Positions 15,408 to 23,645 of a DNA stretch of 52,847 nucleotides are shown here, piece by piece. The notes under the pieces were generated by a model. The model was not told where the DNA came from and ran no database searches. It worked only from the letters and a program-made list of their open reading frames with translations. This DNA comes from Bacteroidales bacterium (GTDB lineage: Bacteria > Bacteroidota > Bacteroidia > Bacteroidales > UBA12170). The stretch is from positions 1 through 52,847 of the forward strand of contig JAGGWH010000163.1 of the NCBI GenBank assembly GCA_021157585.1, read 5' to 3'. Position 1 is the stretch's first letter, and each line of letters opens with the position of its first letter. Position numbers and translations under genes: made by a program.

Positions 15408-16883
15408 ATGAGCTTTAAAACATTTTTACAATTTGGTATATTCTTATTAGTCATATTTATGGCTATGGTTGCGTGTAGAAAGGATGATATAATAACAACT
15501 GATTCATCAGTTCGATTGAGCTTTTCAAATGATACTATTACTTTCGATACTATTTTTACCACTATGGGATCGGTTACTAAGCAGCTGAGAATATATAATA
15601 ATGAGGATAATAGTGTTATTATTTCAAAAATTACTCTTGCCGGAGGATCAAATAGTCCATATCAGATTAATGTTGATGGTCGTGGTGGTACTTCATTTAA
15701 TAATATTGAATTGGCAGGGGGTGACAGTCTATATATTTTTGTAAGAATTACAATCGATCCGACAAATCAGAATATTCCTATGATTGTTCGAGATTCTGTT
15801 ATCTTTGAACTAAATGGAAATCAACAAGATGTAGATTTATATGCTTGGGGTCAAGATGCTCACTTTATTATGCCAAATCTAAGCATTGATGGATTACCTC
15901 CTCTAAATATTATTGCCGGAGAGAATGAGACCGTAAGATGGACTAGTGATAAACCTTATGTTGTTGTTGGATATGCCGTAGTTGATTCGATGGCTAATTT
16001 AATAGTCGATCCCGGTACTCGAATTCATTTTTATAATAATTCAGGTTTGTGGATTTATAAAGGTGCTAGTATTCAGGTTAATGGAACTTCAGAGAGCCCT
16101 GTTGTTTTTCAAGGGACACGATTAGATGAGGATTATAAAGATTTACCCGCACAATGGGATAGGATTTGGATTAATGAGAGTGCTGTAAATAGTAGTTTTA
16201 ATTACGCTATAATTAAAAATGGAACAATTGGAATACAGGCTGAGACTTTAAACGAAAGTATGGGTAACACTTTGGTTTTGAATAATACTCAGATTTTAAA
16301 TATGTCGGGATGGAGTATTTTTACGCGTTTCTATCAGATTGAAGCCAATAACCTTTTAGTGGTTAATGCAGGCAGTAGCTTATTAAATATTACAAGCGGA
16401 GGTAGCTATAGTTTTAAAAACAGCACTTTTGGAAATTATTGGAAATATGGTGTTCGTAAAGATCCTTTATTGCATATAAGTAATTATTATATTTTGCCAA
16501 CAGCCGAAGGAGATATCGTTTATACAGGAGTGCTTGAAGAAGCTTATTTTGGCGATTGTATTTTTTATGGTCAAATGGATGATGAAATTTTAGTTGATCC
16601 ATATCCCGAGACTGAGAGTGAATTTTCCTACCTTTTTGATTATTGTTTACTTAAAAGCTCTCTTGAATCAGATTTGAATTCGCAAAATAGTGTTTTTAAT
16701 GAAGACCCGTTATTTATTGACCCTTTTGAACTTGATTTTCATTTAGATACATTATCGCCGGCAATTGATAGAGGAATCCCAATGGGAAATACCTTTGATT
16801 TAGATGCTGTTTTACGCGATGAAAAACCAGACTTAGGTGCATTTGAATATGTAACTCAATCAACTAATACAAAAAGAAGATGA
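15408..16883 (+). CDS. Lipoprotein with a right-handed beta-helix domain
   Basis: A 491-residue protein starting at ATG 15408 (MSFKTFLQ). Residues 1-22 form a signal peptide with Cys23 (MVAC) as lipid site, followed by the charged RKDD typical of exported Bacteroidota lipoproteins. Residues 35-150 are an immunoglobulin-like domain in the style of DUF1573/ASPM modules (FDTIFTTMGSVTKQLRIYN). From about 195 on there are short parallel strands with Asn-rich turns (ILNMSGWSIF, NNLLVVNAG, SYSFKNSTFGN), a pectate-lyase-like helix. The C-terminal LDTLSPAIDRG and PDLGAFEY are the usual end of such surface helices. It probably binds or cleaves a polysaccharide outside the cell, but no catalytic set is evident. 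Its stop overlaps the DUF554 start by four bases (ATGA). Confidence 0.8.
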   Translation: MSFKTFLQFGIFLLVIFMAMVACRKDDIITTDSSVRLSFSNDTITFDTIFTTMGSVTKQLRIYNNEDNSVIISKITLAGGSNSPYQINVDGRGGTSFNNIELAGGDSLYIFVRITIDPTNQNIPMIVRDSVIFELNGNQQDVDLYAWGQDAHFIMPNLSIDGLPPLNIIAGENETVRWTSDKPYVVVGYAVVDSMANLIVDPGTRIHFYNNSGLWIYKGASIQVNGTSESPVVFQGTRLDEDYKDLPAQWDRIWINESAVNSSFNYAIIKNGTIGIQAETLNESMGNTLVLNNTQILNMSGWSIFTRFYQIEANNLLVVNAGSSLLNITSGGSYSFKNSTFGNYWKYGVRKDPLLHISNYYILPTAEGDIVYTGVLEEAYFGDCIFYGQMDDEILVDPYPETESEFSYLFDYCLLKSSLESDLNSQNSVFNEDPLFIDPFELDFHLDTLSPAIDRGIPMGNTFDLDAVLRDEKPDLGAFEYVTQSTNTKRR

Positions 16884-17560
16884 TAGGAACATTTGTAAAT
16901 TTCGGAACCGTTATACTAGGCAGTACAATAGGTTTAATTATTCATCGAAATCTTCCTATACGATATGTTCAACTCGTATTTCAGATTATGGGCTTGTTTA
17001 CTTTGGTATTAGGTTTTAAAATGGCTTTAGAAGGGCAGCAATTATTGGTAATGATTTTTAGTTTAATTTTAGGTGGACTCTTAGGAGAAGTGTTGAAAAT
17101 TGAAGACTGGATAAATTCTTTAGGCAATCGTGTAAAGCGATTAACTAAAAGTAAAAACGATTCTTTTAGTGAAGGATTAATTACGGCTTTTTTACTTTTT
17201 TGTGTAGGTTCAATGACTATTTTAGGTGCCATTGAGGAAGGAATGGGAGGAAATCCTGAATTACTTCTTGTAAAATCGTTGATGGATGGTATTTCTTCTA
17301 TTGCACTCACCGTTGCTTTTGGTGTTGGAGTGTTATTTTCGGCTATACCATTGCTATTATTCCAAGGGGGATTAACATTATTGGCAAGTCAACTTGGAGA
17401 ATTTATAGATCCCGTAACCATAACCGAAGTAACCGCTGTGGGTGGTGTAATTCTTATAGGCTTAGGAATAAATCTTTTAGAGATTAAGAAAATAAAGGTA
17501 GTGAATCTTTTACCTGCAATGCTGATAGTTCCTTTATTAATGGAGCTTTTTGTAAGATAA
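16880..17560 (+). CDS. DUF554 family membrane protein
   Basis: A 226-residue protein with about six to seven membrane segments. The N-terminal GTFVNFGTVILGSTIGLI, the central FCVGSMTILGAIEEGMGG and the PELLLVKSLMDGISSIAL helix are signature parts of the DUF554 (YdfK/YqgA) family. The function of the family is not known; a transport role is suspected. Translation is probably coupled to the upstream beta-helix lipoprotein through the ATGA overlap, an unusual pairing of an inner-membrane and a surface protein. Confidence 0.85.
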   Translation: MIGTFVNFGTVILGSTIGLIIHRNLPIRYVQLVFQIMGLFTLVLGFKMALEGQQLLVMIFSLILGGLLGEVLKIEDWINSLGNRVKRLTKSKNDSFSEGLITAFLLFCVGSMTILGAIEEGMGGNPELLLVKSLMDGISSIALTVAFGVGVLFSAIPLLLFQGGLTLLASQLGEFIDPVTITEVTAVGGVILIGLGINLLEIKKIKVVNLLPAMLIVPLLMELFVR

Positions 17561-17633
17561 TTGTGGGATTAATAAAATACCCATAATCAAGTTCAGCTAT
17601 TCCAAAATAATACAATATTGTAGTTTTCCGTAT

Positions 17634-19286
17634 TTATTTTTTTTCAAAATTAGTCCAGTAGTCTTTTACTGTTTGTTTCATTTCTTTACGAAGCATAAGG
17701 ATTCCAAAAAGATTAGGTAAAGTCATCATAGCAATAGCAATTCCTGAAAAAGTCCAGATAATTGTAGTATCGGTAAAACTGGCAACAAAAAATCCAAGAA
17801 TATAAACAACTCTATATGGCATTACCCATTTTGAACCCCAAAGATAGGTTACTGCTCTGTCGCCGTAGTACGACCAAGCAATGGCAGTTGAAAAAGCAAA
17901 TAGAAGCAAGCCGATAGTAACAATATATTCTCCATAATCACCAAAATACCCTTTTCGGAAAGCACGGATAGTTAGAGGTGCGGAGTGTAAAAGTGATTTT
18001 CCTCTAAAAGTTAGATTTGTATTCTGTACATCTCCGTTTTTAACCAAAACTTTGCCGCTATATGCTTCACCATTATCAAATACTTTAACATCTTCTGCAA
18101 TTGAGCGAGCATGAAAAATGCTTAAGTTATTTTGTATTTCACCATCAACAACATCTAACTCACCGGAGAAAAATGCAATATCTGTTTCTTGATTTAGAAT
18201 ATAGGTTTTGAGTGTATTTTTATCTGCACTATCATTTTCATCATATATTTGATTGAAAATTTTTGTTTCAGAATATTGGAAATTGGTTTCCTGTTTTTCG
18301 TTCCAAACACCCGATGAAACAAGTGCAAGTCCGGTTAGCGTGCAAATAACCATAGTGTCGATAAATGGCTCTAAAATAGAAACCATACCTTCTGATACAG
18401 GCTCGTGTGCTTTTGCAGCAGCGTGTGCAATAGGAGCGGAGCCTTGTCCGGCTTCGTTGGAGAATAATCCGCGATTTACGCCACGATTAAAGGCAAAAGC
18501 AAAAGAGGCTCCAAGAAACCCACCCGTTGCAGCAGTTCCATTTATTACATCACCAAAAATAAGTCCCAAGGAAGGAATAATATTTTCCCAGTTGAAAAAT
18601 ATAACAGAAAAAACACCAACAATATAAATTAAAGCCATGCCGGGAACCAACTTATCTGTAACCTTTACAATGCGTTTGATACCACCAATAATTACAAAAC
18701 CTAGTATTACGGCTAAAACGCCACCTGTAATTATTGGTTGGATTCCGAAAGTTGAAAATACAGAACTTGAAATACTATTAATTTGAGGCATATTTCCTGT
18801 GCCGAAAGATGAAATAATAGTAGCAAAAGCAAATATTGCTGCTAACCATTTCATATTTAAACGGTTTTTCATATAATACATTGGTCCGCCACTAATACTA
18901 CCATCGGGAGCAATTTCGCGGTATTTATGCGATAAGGTTACTTCTACAAATTTGGTTGTCATTCCAAAAAATGCAGTAACCAGCATCCAAAATAAGGCAG
19001 CAGGACCTCCTAAATGAATGGCAAGAGCAACACCCGCAATATTTCCTGTTCCAACTGTTCCGGAAAGTGCTGTAGCTAAAGCCTGAAAGTGGGTGGCGTC
19101 TCCTTTGTCGGTATCTTTATCGTATTTGCCTCTTACAATACGAAGAGCGTGATTGAAATAACGTATTTGTGGAAATTTTAAATAAATAGAAAAGAATAAT
19201 CCTGTTCCCAAAAGAGCAAAAACAAACCAAGTTGATCCACCGATGTATGAGTCTATATTAGCTAAAAAGGAGTTTAGTTCTTGCAT
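17634..19286 (-). CDS. Alanine/glycine:cation symporter (AGCS family) with a soluble insertion
   Basis: A 550-residue inner-membrane protein. The AGCS core is clear: [25 protein letters not shown], and [21 protein letters not shown], which holds the signature of the family. It imports alanine or glycine with Na+. Usual members have 440-480 residues. Here a hydrophilic segment of about 105 residues (roughly 327-433) is inserted between two membrane helices. It has a beta-rich pattern ([31 protein letters not shown]) and no cysteines. After it the last helices resume with [22 protein letters not shown] near-match -7 element (TATATTCG, complement of 19304-19311) lies 18 bases upstream. Confidence 0.9.
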   Translation of the reverse strand: MQELNSFLANIDSYIGGSTWFVFALLGTGLFFSIYLKFPQIRYFNHALRIVRGKYDKDTDKGDATHFQALATALSGTVGTGNIAGVALAIHLGGPAALFWMLVTAFFGMTTKFVEVTLSHKYREIAPDGSISGGPMYYMKNRLNMKWLAAIFAFATIISSFGTGNMPQINSISSSVFSTFGIQPIITGGVLAVILGFVIIGGIKRIVKVTDKLVPGMALIYIVGVFSVIFFNWENIIPSLGLIFGDVINGTAATGGFLGASFAFAFNRGVNRGLFSNEAGQGSAPIAHAAAKAHEPVSEGMVSILEPFIDTMVICTLTGLALVSSGVWNEKQETNFQYSETKIFNQIYDENDSADKNTLKTYILNQETDIAFFSGELDVVDGEIQNNLSIFHARSIAEDVKVFDNGEAYSGKVLVKNGDVQNTNLTFRGKSLLHSAPLTIRAFRKGYFGDYGEYIVTIGLLLFAFSTAIAWSYYGDRAVTYLWGSKWVMPYRVVYILGFFVASFTDTTIIWTFSGIAIAMMTLPNLFGILMLRKEMKQTVKDYWTNFEKK

Positions 19287-19412
19287 GTTTGTATTTTTGT
19301 TTGCGAATATAAAAAAATTAGAGGTTTAAACGATTTCATTTTTTTTTGATAATCGAAGTAATAGTTTCTTGCTAATACTTATGGTTTGTTTTGAGCTTGG
19401 GAATGATTTCTA

Positions 19413-19443
19413 AAAAAGAGGCTGTCTGCATTAGCAGACAGCC
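19413..19443 (-). terminator. Intrinsic terminator of the DPP-IV gene
   Basis: A perfect 10-bp stem (19420-19429 with 19434-19443, loop of four bases) followed on the minus strand by a T-rich run (complement of 19413-19418). It lies 24 bases past the DPP-IV stop codon. Confidence 0.85.
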
Positions 19444-19466
19444 CTTTAATATTTTTACAAATCTCT

Positions 19467-21659
19467 TTATTTCAAATGTTCAAACAAAAAGTTTGTCATT
19501 TTTGTGTATAGATTTAATGAAGTGTTTTTTCCCGTATAAATCCCGTGATTACTGTTAGGGTAAGCCATATAATCGAACTGTTTGTTTGCTGCAACTAAGG
19601 CTGTTACCATATCGAAAGAATTTTGAGGATGGACATTATCATCGGCTCCGCCATGAATTAAAAGATAGTTTCCTTTTAACTTTTCTACGTGGTTAATAGG
19701 AGAGTTGTCGTCGTACCCATCCGCATTTTCTTGTGGAGTACGCATAAAACGTTCAGTATAGATATTATCGTAATAACGCCAGTTTGTTACCGGAGCAACT
19801 GCAATTCCTGTATTAAAAACATCTGCACCTTTGGTCATAGCCAAAGAACTCATATATCCACCATAACTCCAACCAAAAATAGCAATTTTGCTTGCATCAA
19901 CATAAGGTTGTTGTGCCATATGTTTTGCGGCTTCAATTTGATCTTGAATTTCGTATTTACCCAATTGTAAATAGGTCATTTTTTTAAATTCTTCACCACG
20001 GAATCCCGTACCACGATTATCAACAGAAACAATGATAATGTCGTTTTGTGCTAGCATTTGATACCAAGCACCACGACTACCACTCCAACGGTTTTGAACT
20101 GTTTGAGAACCCGGACCACCATAAACATAAAATAACACAGGATATTTTTTATTCTCATCAAAGTTAGGAGGAAGAATACGGTAGGCGTTTAACTCTATAT
20201 TTTCGCTATTTTTAAGTTTGAAAAATTCTTTTTGTAAAAACCCGAATTCTTGTGTAGTTGCTGCTAATTCTTTATTTTCTTGCAATGTTTTAATCAGCTT
20301 TCCTTTTCTGCTTTTTAAACTGTAAACAGGAACATGATTGGCATCGCTCCAGTTGGAAATATAATAATTAAAATTTGAGCTGAAATTAACTGAATTCCAG
20401 CCTGTTGTTGTTTCTATGGGGTTTAGTTCTCCTTTTAAACTAACGGCATAAACTTCTCGATTAATAGCGGAGCTCTTTGCAGCATTAAAATAAACCACTT
20501 TCCTTTTGCTGTCGAAACCTAAAATACGGTCGATATCCCAAGAGCCGTCGGTAAGTTTCTTCAGCAATTCGCCCTTCATGTTATAGTAATATATATGTTT
20601 GTATCCTTCTGATTCACTTGTGAGAATAAAGCCTTGATTAGCTTCTTTTTTGCCTGAGATAAAATGCAAATCATCGGTAATATCAACATAATATTTATTT
20701 GATTCGGTATAGATAGTTTCTGTATTTCCTGTTTCAGGATCTGCTATAAGAAGCTCAAAATTATTTTGCAATCGGTTTAAACGAGATATAGATAGTGCAT
20801 TGTCAGAATTTGTCCACTGAATTCGAGGAATATATATGTCGGTTTCAGTTCCGATATTCATACTTTTAATTTCACCGGTAGTAAGAGAGTAAGTATGGAT
20901 ACTCACTACAGAATTATCTTCTCCTGCTTTAGGGTATTTGTATTTTTCGTGTCTTGGGTATAAATCACCGTAATAGGTGAGTTCATATTCTTTGACTTGA
21001 CTTTCGTCGAATCTGTAAAAAGCAATGTATTTGCCATTTGGCGACCAGAAAAAAGCTTTGGTGAAACTAAATTCTTCTTCGTAAACCCAGTCGGTAGATC
21101 CATTAATAATGTTTTCTATTTTTCCGTCGGTAGTAATTTGCTGCTCTGTATTTTTTTCTAAATCAACTAAAAACAGATTATTTTCACGTACAAAAGCTAT
21201 CTTAGAACCATCAGGAGAAAAAGTAGCTAAGCTTTGTTTTCCATTAGGAGAGAGTGCTTTTAATGTGCTTGTTGCCAAATCGTAAATATAAAAATCGGCT
21301 TTAGTACTATGACGGTAAATTGCTTCGGTATTTGTCGATATTAAAACTTGTGTTTCGTCTTGGTTAAAATGATAAGAATTAATACGGATTAGTGTAGAAT
21401 CTTCTAAAAATAACTTTGAGGCATCTACTATAAGCCGAGTTTCTTCGCCTGTTTTATAACTCGATTCAACTATGCCACGTGCATTTAGTTGGCAATAATG
21501 GTTGCCATCTTTCATAGATGCAATTCCACGAACAGATTTTGCGTAGAACTGTCGACTTTTAAAAATATCGTTAAGACTAATCTTTGATGTGGTATTTTTT
21601 TGACTAAAGCCCTGAAATACAAGTATTAATCCTAAGATAAGAGATAGAGATTTTTTCAT
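19467..21659 (-). CDS. Dipeptidyl peptidase IV, S9B family
   Basis: A 730-residue exported serine peptidase with an N-terminal signal peptide (residues 1-19, FQGFSQ). Residues 40-480 form the eight-bladed propeller domain; it carries DWVYEEEFS, whose paired glutamates bind the substrate N terminus in DPP-IV. The alpha/beta-hydrolase domain has the nucleophile in GWSYGGYMS (Ser598), the acid in HGGADDNVH (Asp673) and the base in NSNHGIY (His705). YVYGGPGSQ forms the oxyanion region. It removes Xaa-Pro or Xaa-Ala dipeptides from peptide N termini in the periplasm, feeding peptide uptake. It is monocistronic: a -7 element TACCTTTG (complement of 21685-21692) upstream and a terminator downstream. 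Confidence 0.93.
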   Translation of the reverse strand: MKKSLSLILGLILVFQGFSQKNTTSKISLNDIFKSRQFYAKSVRGIASMKDGNHYCQLNARGIVESSYKTGEETRLIVDASKLFLEDSTLIRINSYHFNQDETQVLISTNTEAIYRHSTKADFYIYDLATSTLKALSPNGKQSLATFSPDGSKIAFVRENNLFLVDLEKNTEQQITTDGKIENIINGSTDWVYEEEFSFTKAFFWSPNGKYIAFYRFDESQVKEYELTYYGDLYPRHEKYKYPKAGEDNSVVSIHTYSLTTGEIKSMNIGTETDIYIPRIQWTNSDNALSISRLNRLQNNFELLIADPETGNTETIYTESNKYYVDITDDLHFISGKKEANQGFILTSESEGYKHIYYYNMKGELLKKLTDGSWDIDRILGFDSKRKVVYFNAAKSSAINREVYAVSLKGELNPIETTTGWNSVNFSSNFNYYISNWSDANHVPVYSLKSRKGKLIKTLQENKELAATTQEFGFLQKEFFKLKNSENIELNAYRILPPNFDENKKYPVLFYVYGGPGSQTVQNRWSGSRGAWYQMLAQNDIIIVSVDNRGTGFRGEEFKKMTYLQLGKYEIQDQIEAAKHMAQQPYVDASKIAIFGWSYGGYMSSLAMTKGADVFNTGIAVAPVTNWRYYDNIYTERFMRTPQENADGYDDNSPINHVEKLKGNYLLIHGGADDNVHPQNSFDMVTALVAANKQFDYMAYPNSNHGIYTGKNTSLNLYTKMTNFLFEHLK

Positions 21660-21684
21660 GTTTGTGTTTTTTTGTTTAGCTGAA

Positions 21685-21692
21685 CAAAGGTA
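21685..21692 (-). promoter_or_regulatory. Candidate -7 element (TACCTTTG) of the DPP-IV gene
   Basis: Exact TAnnTTTG on the minus strand, 25 bases before the start codon at 21659. It lies between the stop of the downstream-oriented kinase gene and the DPP-IV start. Confidence 0.45.
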
Positions 21693-21736
21693 ATAATTAT
21701 CGTGAAACAGCCTCTTGTAGAGTAATGAAAAGAAGT

Positions 21737-22774
21737 TTATGCTTTTTTTAATGTAAAGGCAAAAGTTGTTCCCAGCCCAATTGTGGACCGTACATTAATT
21801 ACTTGTTTGTGGGCTTCGATAATATGTTTAACAATAGCTAAGCCAAGTCCGGTACCTCCAAAATCGCGTGAGCGTGCTTTGTCTGTTCGGTAAAAACGTT
21901 CAAAAATACGAGATAGCTCTTCTTTTGCTATTCCCGAACCATTATCGCTTACTTCTATTAAGATATTTTCATCCATTTCAAAAAAACCAAGTCTGACTTT
22001 TCCGTTTTTTGCCGCACCATATTTAATTGCGTTACTGATTAGATTAGCAAGGAGAGTATGGAGATGTTCTCTATCGGCATAAACAAAGATTGGCTGGTCA
22101 TATTTTTTTATAAAAATAAGTTGACAAGATTTTTTGTTAGCTTTTTCCTCGTAGATATCAAATATTTCCTTTGTCAGATCAAGAATATTAAAACGGCTTT
22201 TATTTAAGATTAATTCTCCCGATTCAATTTTAGAAATGGTATCAAGTTCTTCAACAATTTTAATTAAACGCTCTACACTTTTTTCGGTACGGTTAAGGTA
22301 TTTAAGGTTTATGTTTTCATCTTTTAAACCTCCATCCAATAAAGTAGAAATATAGCCCTGAATATTGAAAAGAGGAGTTTTTAATTCGTGCGAAATATTA
22401 CCAATATATTCTTTTCGGTAACGCTCTAAACTTTGAAGCTCTTGTATCTTTTCTTGATATTCTTTACTCCAGGCAATTACTTCGTGGTGTACATTTTCTA
22501 TGCTAGGTATAGCTTGTTTACGCTCAAGGATTTTGGTGCTTTTATTTCGTTTTTGATCTTTTATAGTTTTGTATATTACTTTTATTTTTTGGTAGATATA
22601 GTTTTCTGTATGCAGACGAATAATCCAAAAAGTAAAAATAGCAAAGATGAAAAAGACGCCTAAGAAGTAGCCAATTTCAATGTTAGAAATAAGATAAATA
22701 TAAGCTAAACCCATAAAATAAAACAGGCTAATAATTCCTGTCATTCGAAGTGATAATCTGGTGGATTCACGCAT
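21737..22774 (-). CDS. Sensor histidine kinase, PhoR-like
   Basis: A 345-residue kinase. Two hydrophobic helices near the N terminus (about 10-30 and 33-52) with almost no periplasmic loop place the sensor within or at the membrane. A cytoplasmic linker leads to the HisKA domain (NISHELKTP, His129) and a full HATPase domain: N box NLISNAIKYG, G1 VSDNGSGIAKEEL, F box FERFYRTDKARS, G2 GGTGLGLAIV. The minimal periplasmic part resembles PhoR, and the regulator gene ends eight bases upstream, so the two form an operon. It should phosphorylate that OmpR-family regulator. The signal, phosphate in PhoR, is not shown by the sequence. Confidence 0.9.
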   Translation of the reverse strand: MRESTRLSLRMTGIISLFYFMGLAYIYLISNIEIGYFLGVFFIFAIFTFWIIRLHTENYIYQKIKVIYKTIKDQKRNKSTKILERKQAIPSIENVHHEVIAWSKEYQEKIQELQSLERYRKEYIGNISHELKTPLFNIQGYISTLLDGGLKDENINLKYLNRTEKSVERLIKIVEELDTISKIESGELILNKSRFNILDLTKEIFDIYEEKANKKSCQLIFIKKYDQPIFVYADREHLHTLLANLISNAIKYGAAKNGKVRLGFFEMDENILIEVSDNGSGIAKEELSRIFERFYRTDKARSRDFGGTGLGLAIVKHIIEAHKQVINVRSTIGLGTTFAFTLKKA

Positions 22775-22782
22775 ATCAATAC

Positions 22783-23481
22783 CTATTTTAAGTCGTTAAA
22801 TTTGTAACCAACTCCTTTTACGGTTTTAATGCAATCAACCCCAATTTTTTCTCTAATCTTACGCATATGAACATCAATGGTGCGATCGCCCACTATTACC
22901 TGATTTCCCCATACTTTAGCGAATATTTCTTCACGAGCAAATACCTTATTAGGTTTGGATGTCAACAATAGGAGCAGCTCGAATTCTTTTTTAGGTAAAT
23001 TAATTTCTTGCTCTTCTTTTATAACTAAATAACGTTCTTCGTCTATTGTAAAAGCGTTAAAACTAGAAATGCGATTTGTTTCGTTAGGATTGTTTTTGTC
23101 AGAATACCGTCTTAAAATAGAATATATTTTACTTATAAATAACTTTGGTTTAATAGGTTTAGTAATATAATCATCTGCGCCTGCATTAAAACCGGCTATT
23201 TGTGAGTAATCTTCGGCGCGCGCAGTAAGAAAAACAATCAGGCTGTTTTTTAATTCAGGAATTAACCTTATTTCTCCACAGGCTTCTATACCATCCATTT
23301 CGGGCATCATCACGTCTAGAATTATAAGCTGAGGCAATATTTTCTTGGCTAATTCAAGTCCCTTTTTTCCATTATTTGCAGTAAAGGTTTGAAAACCCTC
23401 GCGTTTGAGATTGTAACTTAGAAATTCAAGAATATCAGCCTCATCATCAACTAATAATATCTTTATGTTACCTGTATTCAT
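22783..23481 (-). CDS. OmpR/PhoB family response regulator
   Basis: A 232-residue regulator. The N-terminal receiver has the acidic pair in VDDEADI, the phospho-acceptor Asp56 in ILDVMMPEMDG, and Lys in TKPIKPK. The C-terminal winged helix shows ELLLLLTSKPNKVFAREEIFAKVWG and RTIDVHMRKIREKIG, the recognition helix of OmpR-type proteins. The last residues KTVKGVGYKF are the wing. It binds direct repeats in target promoters once phosphorylated by the kinase encoded eight bases downstream. A -7 element lies at 23503-23510. Confidence 0.93.
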   Translation of the reverse strand: MNTGNIKILLVDDEADILEFLSYNLKREGFQTFTANNGKKGLELAKKILPQLIILDVMMPEMDGIEACGEIRLIPELKNSLIVFLTARAEDYSQIAGFNAGADDYITKPIKPKLFISKIYSILRRYSDKNNPNETNRISSFNAFTIDEERYLVIKEEQEINLPKKEFELLLLLTSKPNKVFAREEIFAKVWGNQVIVGDRTIDVHMRKIREKIGVDCIKTVKGVGYKFNDLK

Positions 23482-23502
23482 TATTTTATTTTTTTAATAT
23501 CA

Positions 23503-23510
23503 CAAAGTTA
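23503..23510 (-). promoter_or_regulatory. Candidate -7 element (TAACTTTG) of the PhoB/PhoR-like operon
   Basis: Exact TAnnTTTG on the minus strand, 21 bases upstream of the regulator start. A -33 at the right distance is not evident, which fits a promoter needing an activator. Confidence 0.4.
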
Positions 23511-23589
23511 TTTAAAAATGTTAAAGCCTAGCCGTTTCAATATTAAACAATTGTTAAGTGCTCTACAGATAGAATTATAGAAAATAGAG

Positions 23590-23620
23590 TTTGTTTTCTA
23601 TCCACATATTACTACTTTTG
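23590..23620 (+). promoter_or_regulatory. Promoter of the hybrid kinase gene
   Basis: TTTG at 23590-23593, 19 bases, TACTTTTG at 23613-23620: a full consensus match. The ATG at 23646 follows with a leader of about 20 bases. Confidence 0.7.
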
Positions 23621-23645
23621 AATAAAATATAGAGCTTCGCAAACT

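Noticed and set aside
17611-17622. Perfect palindrome TACAATATTGTA in the gap between convergent genes
   Set aside because: Short, AT-only core, not near a promoter; expected by chance in such DNA.
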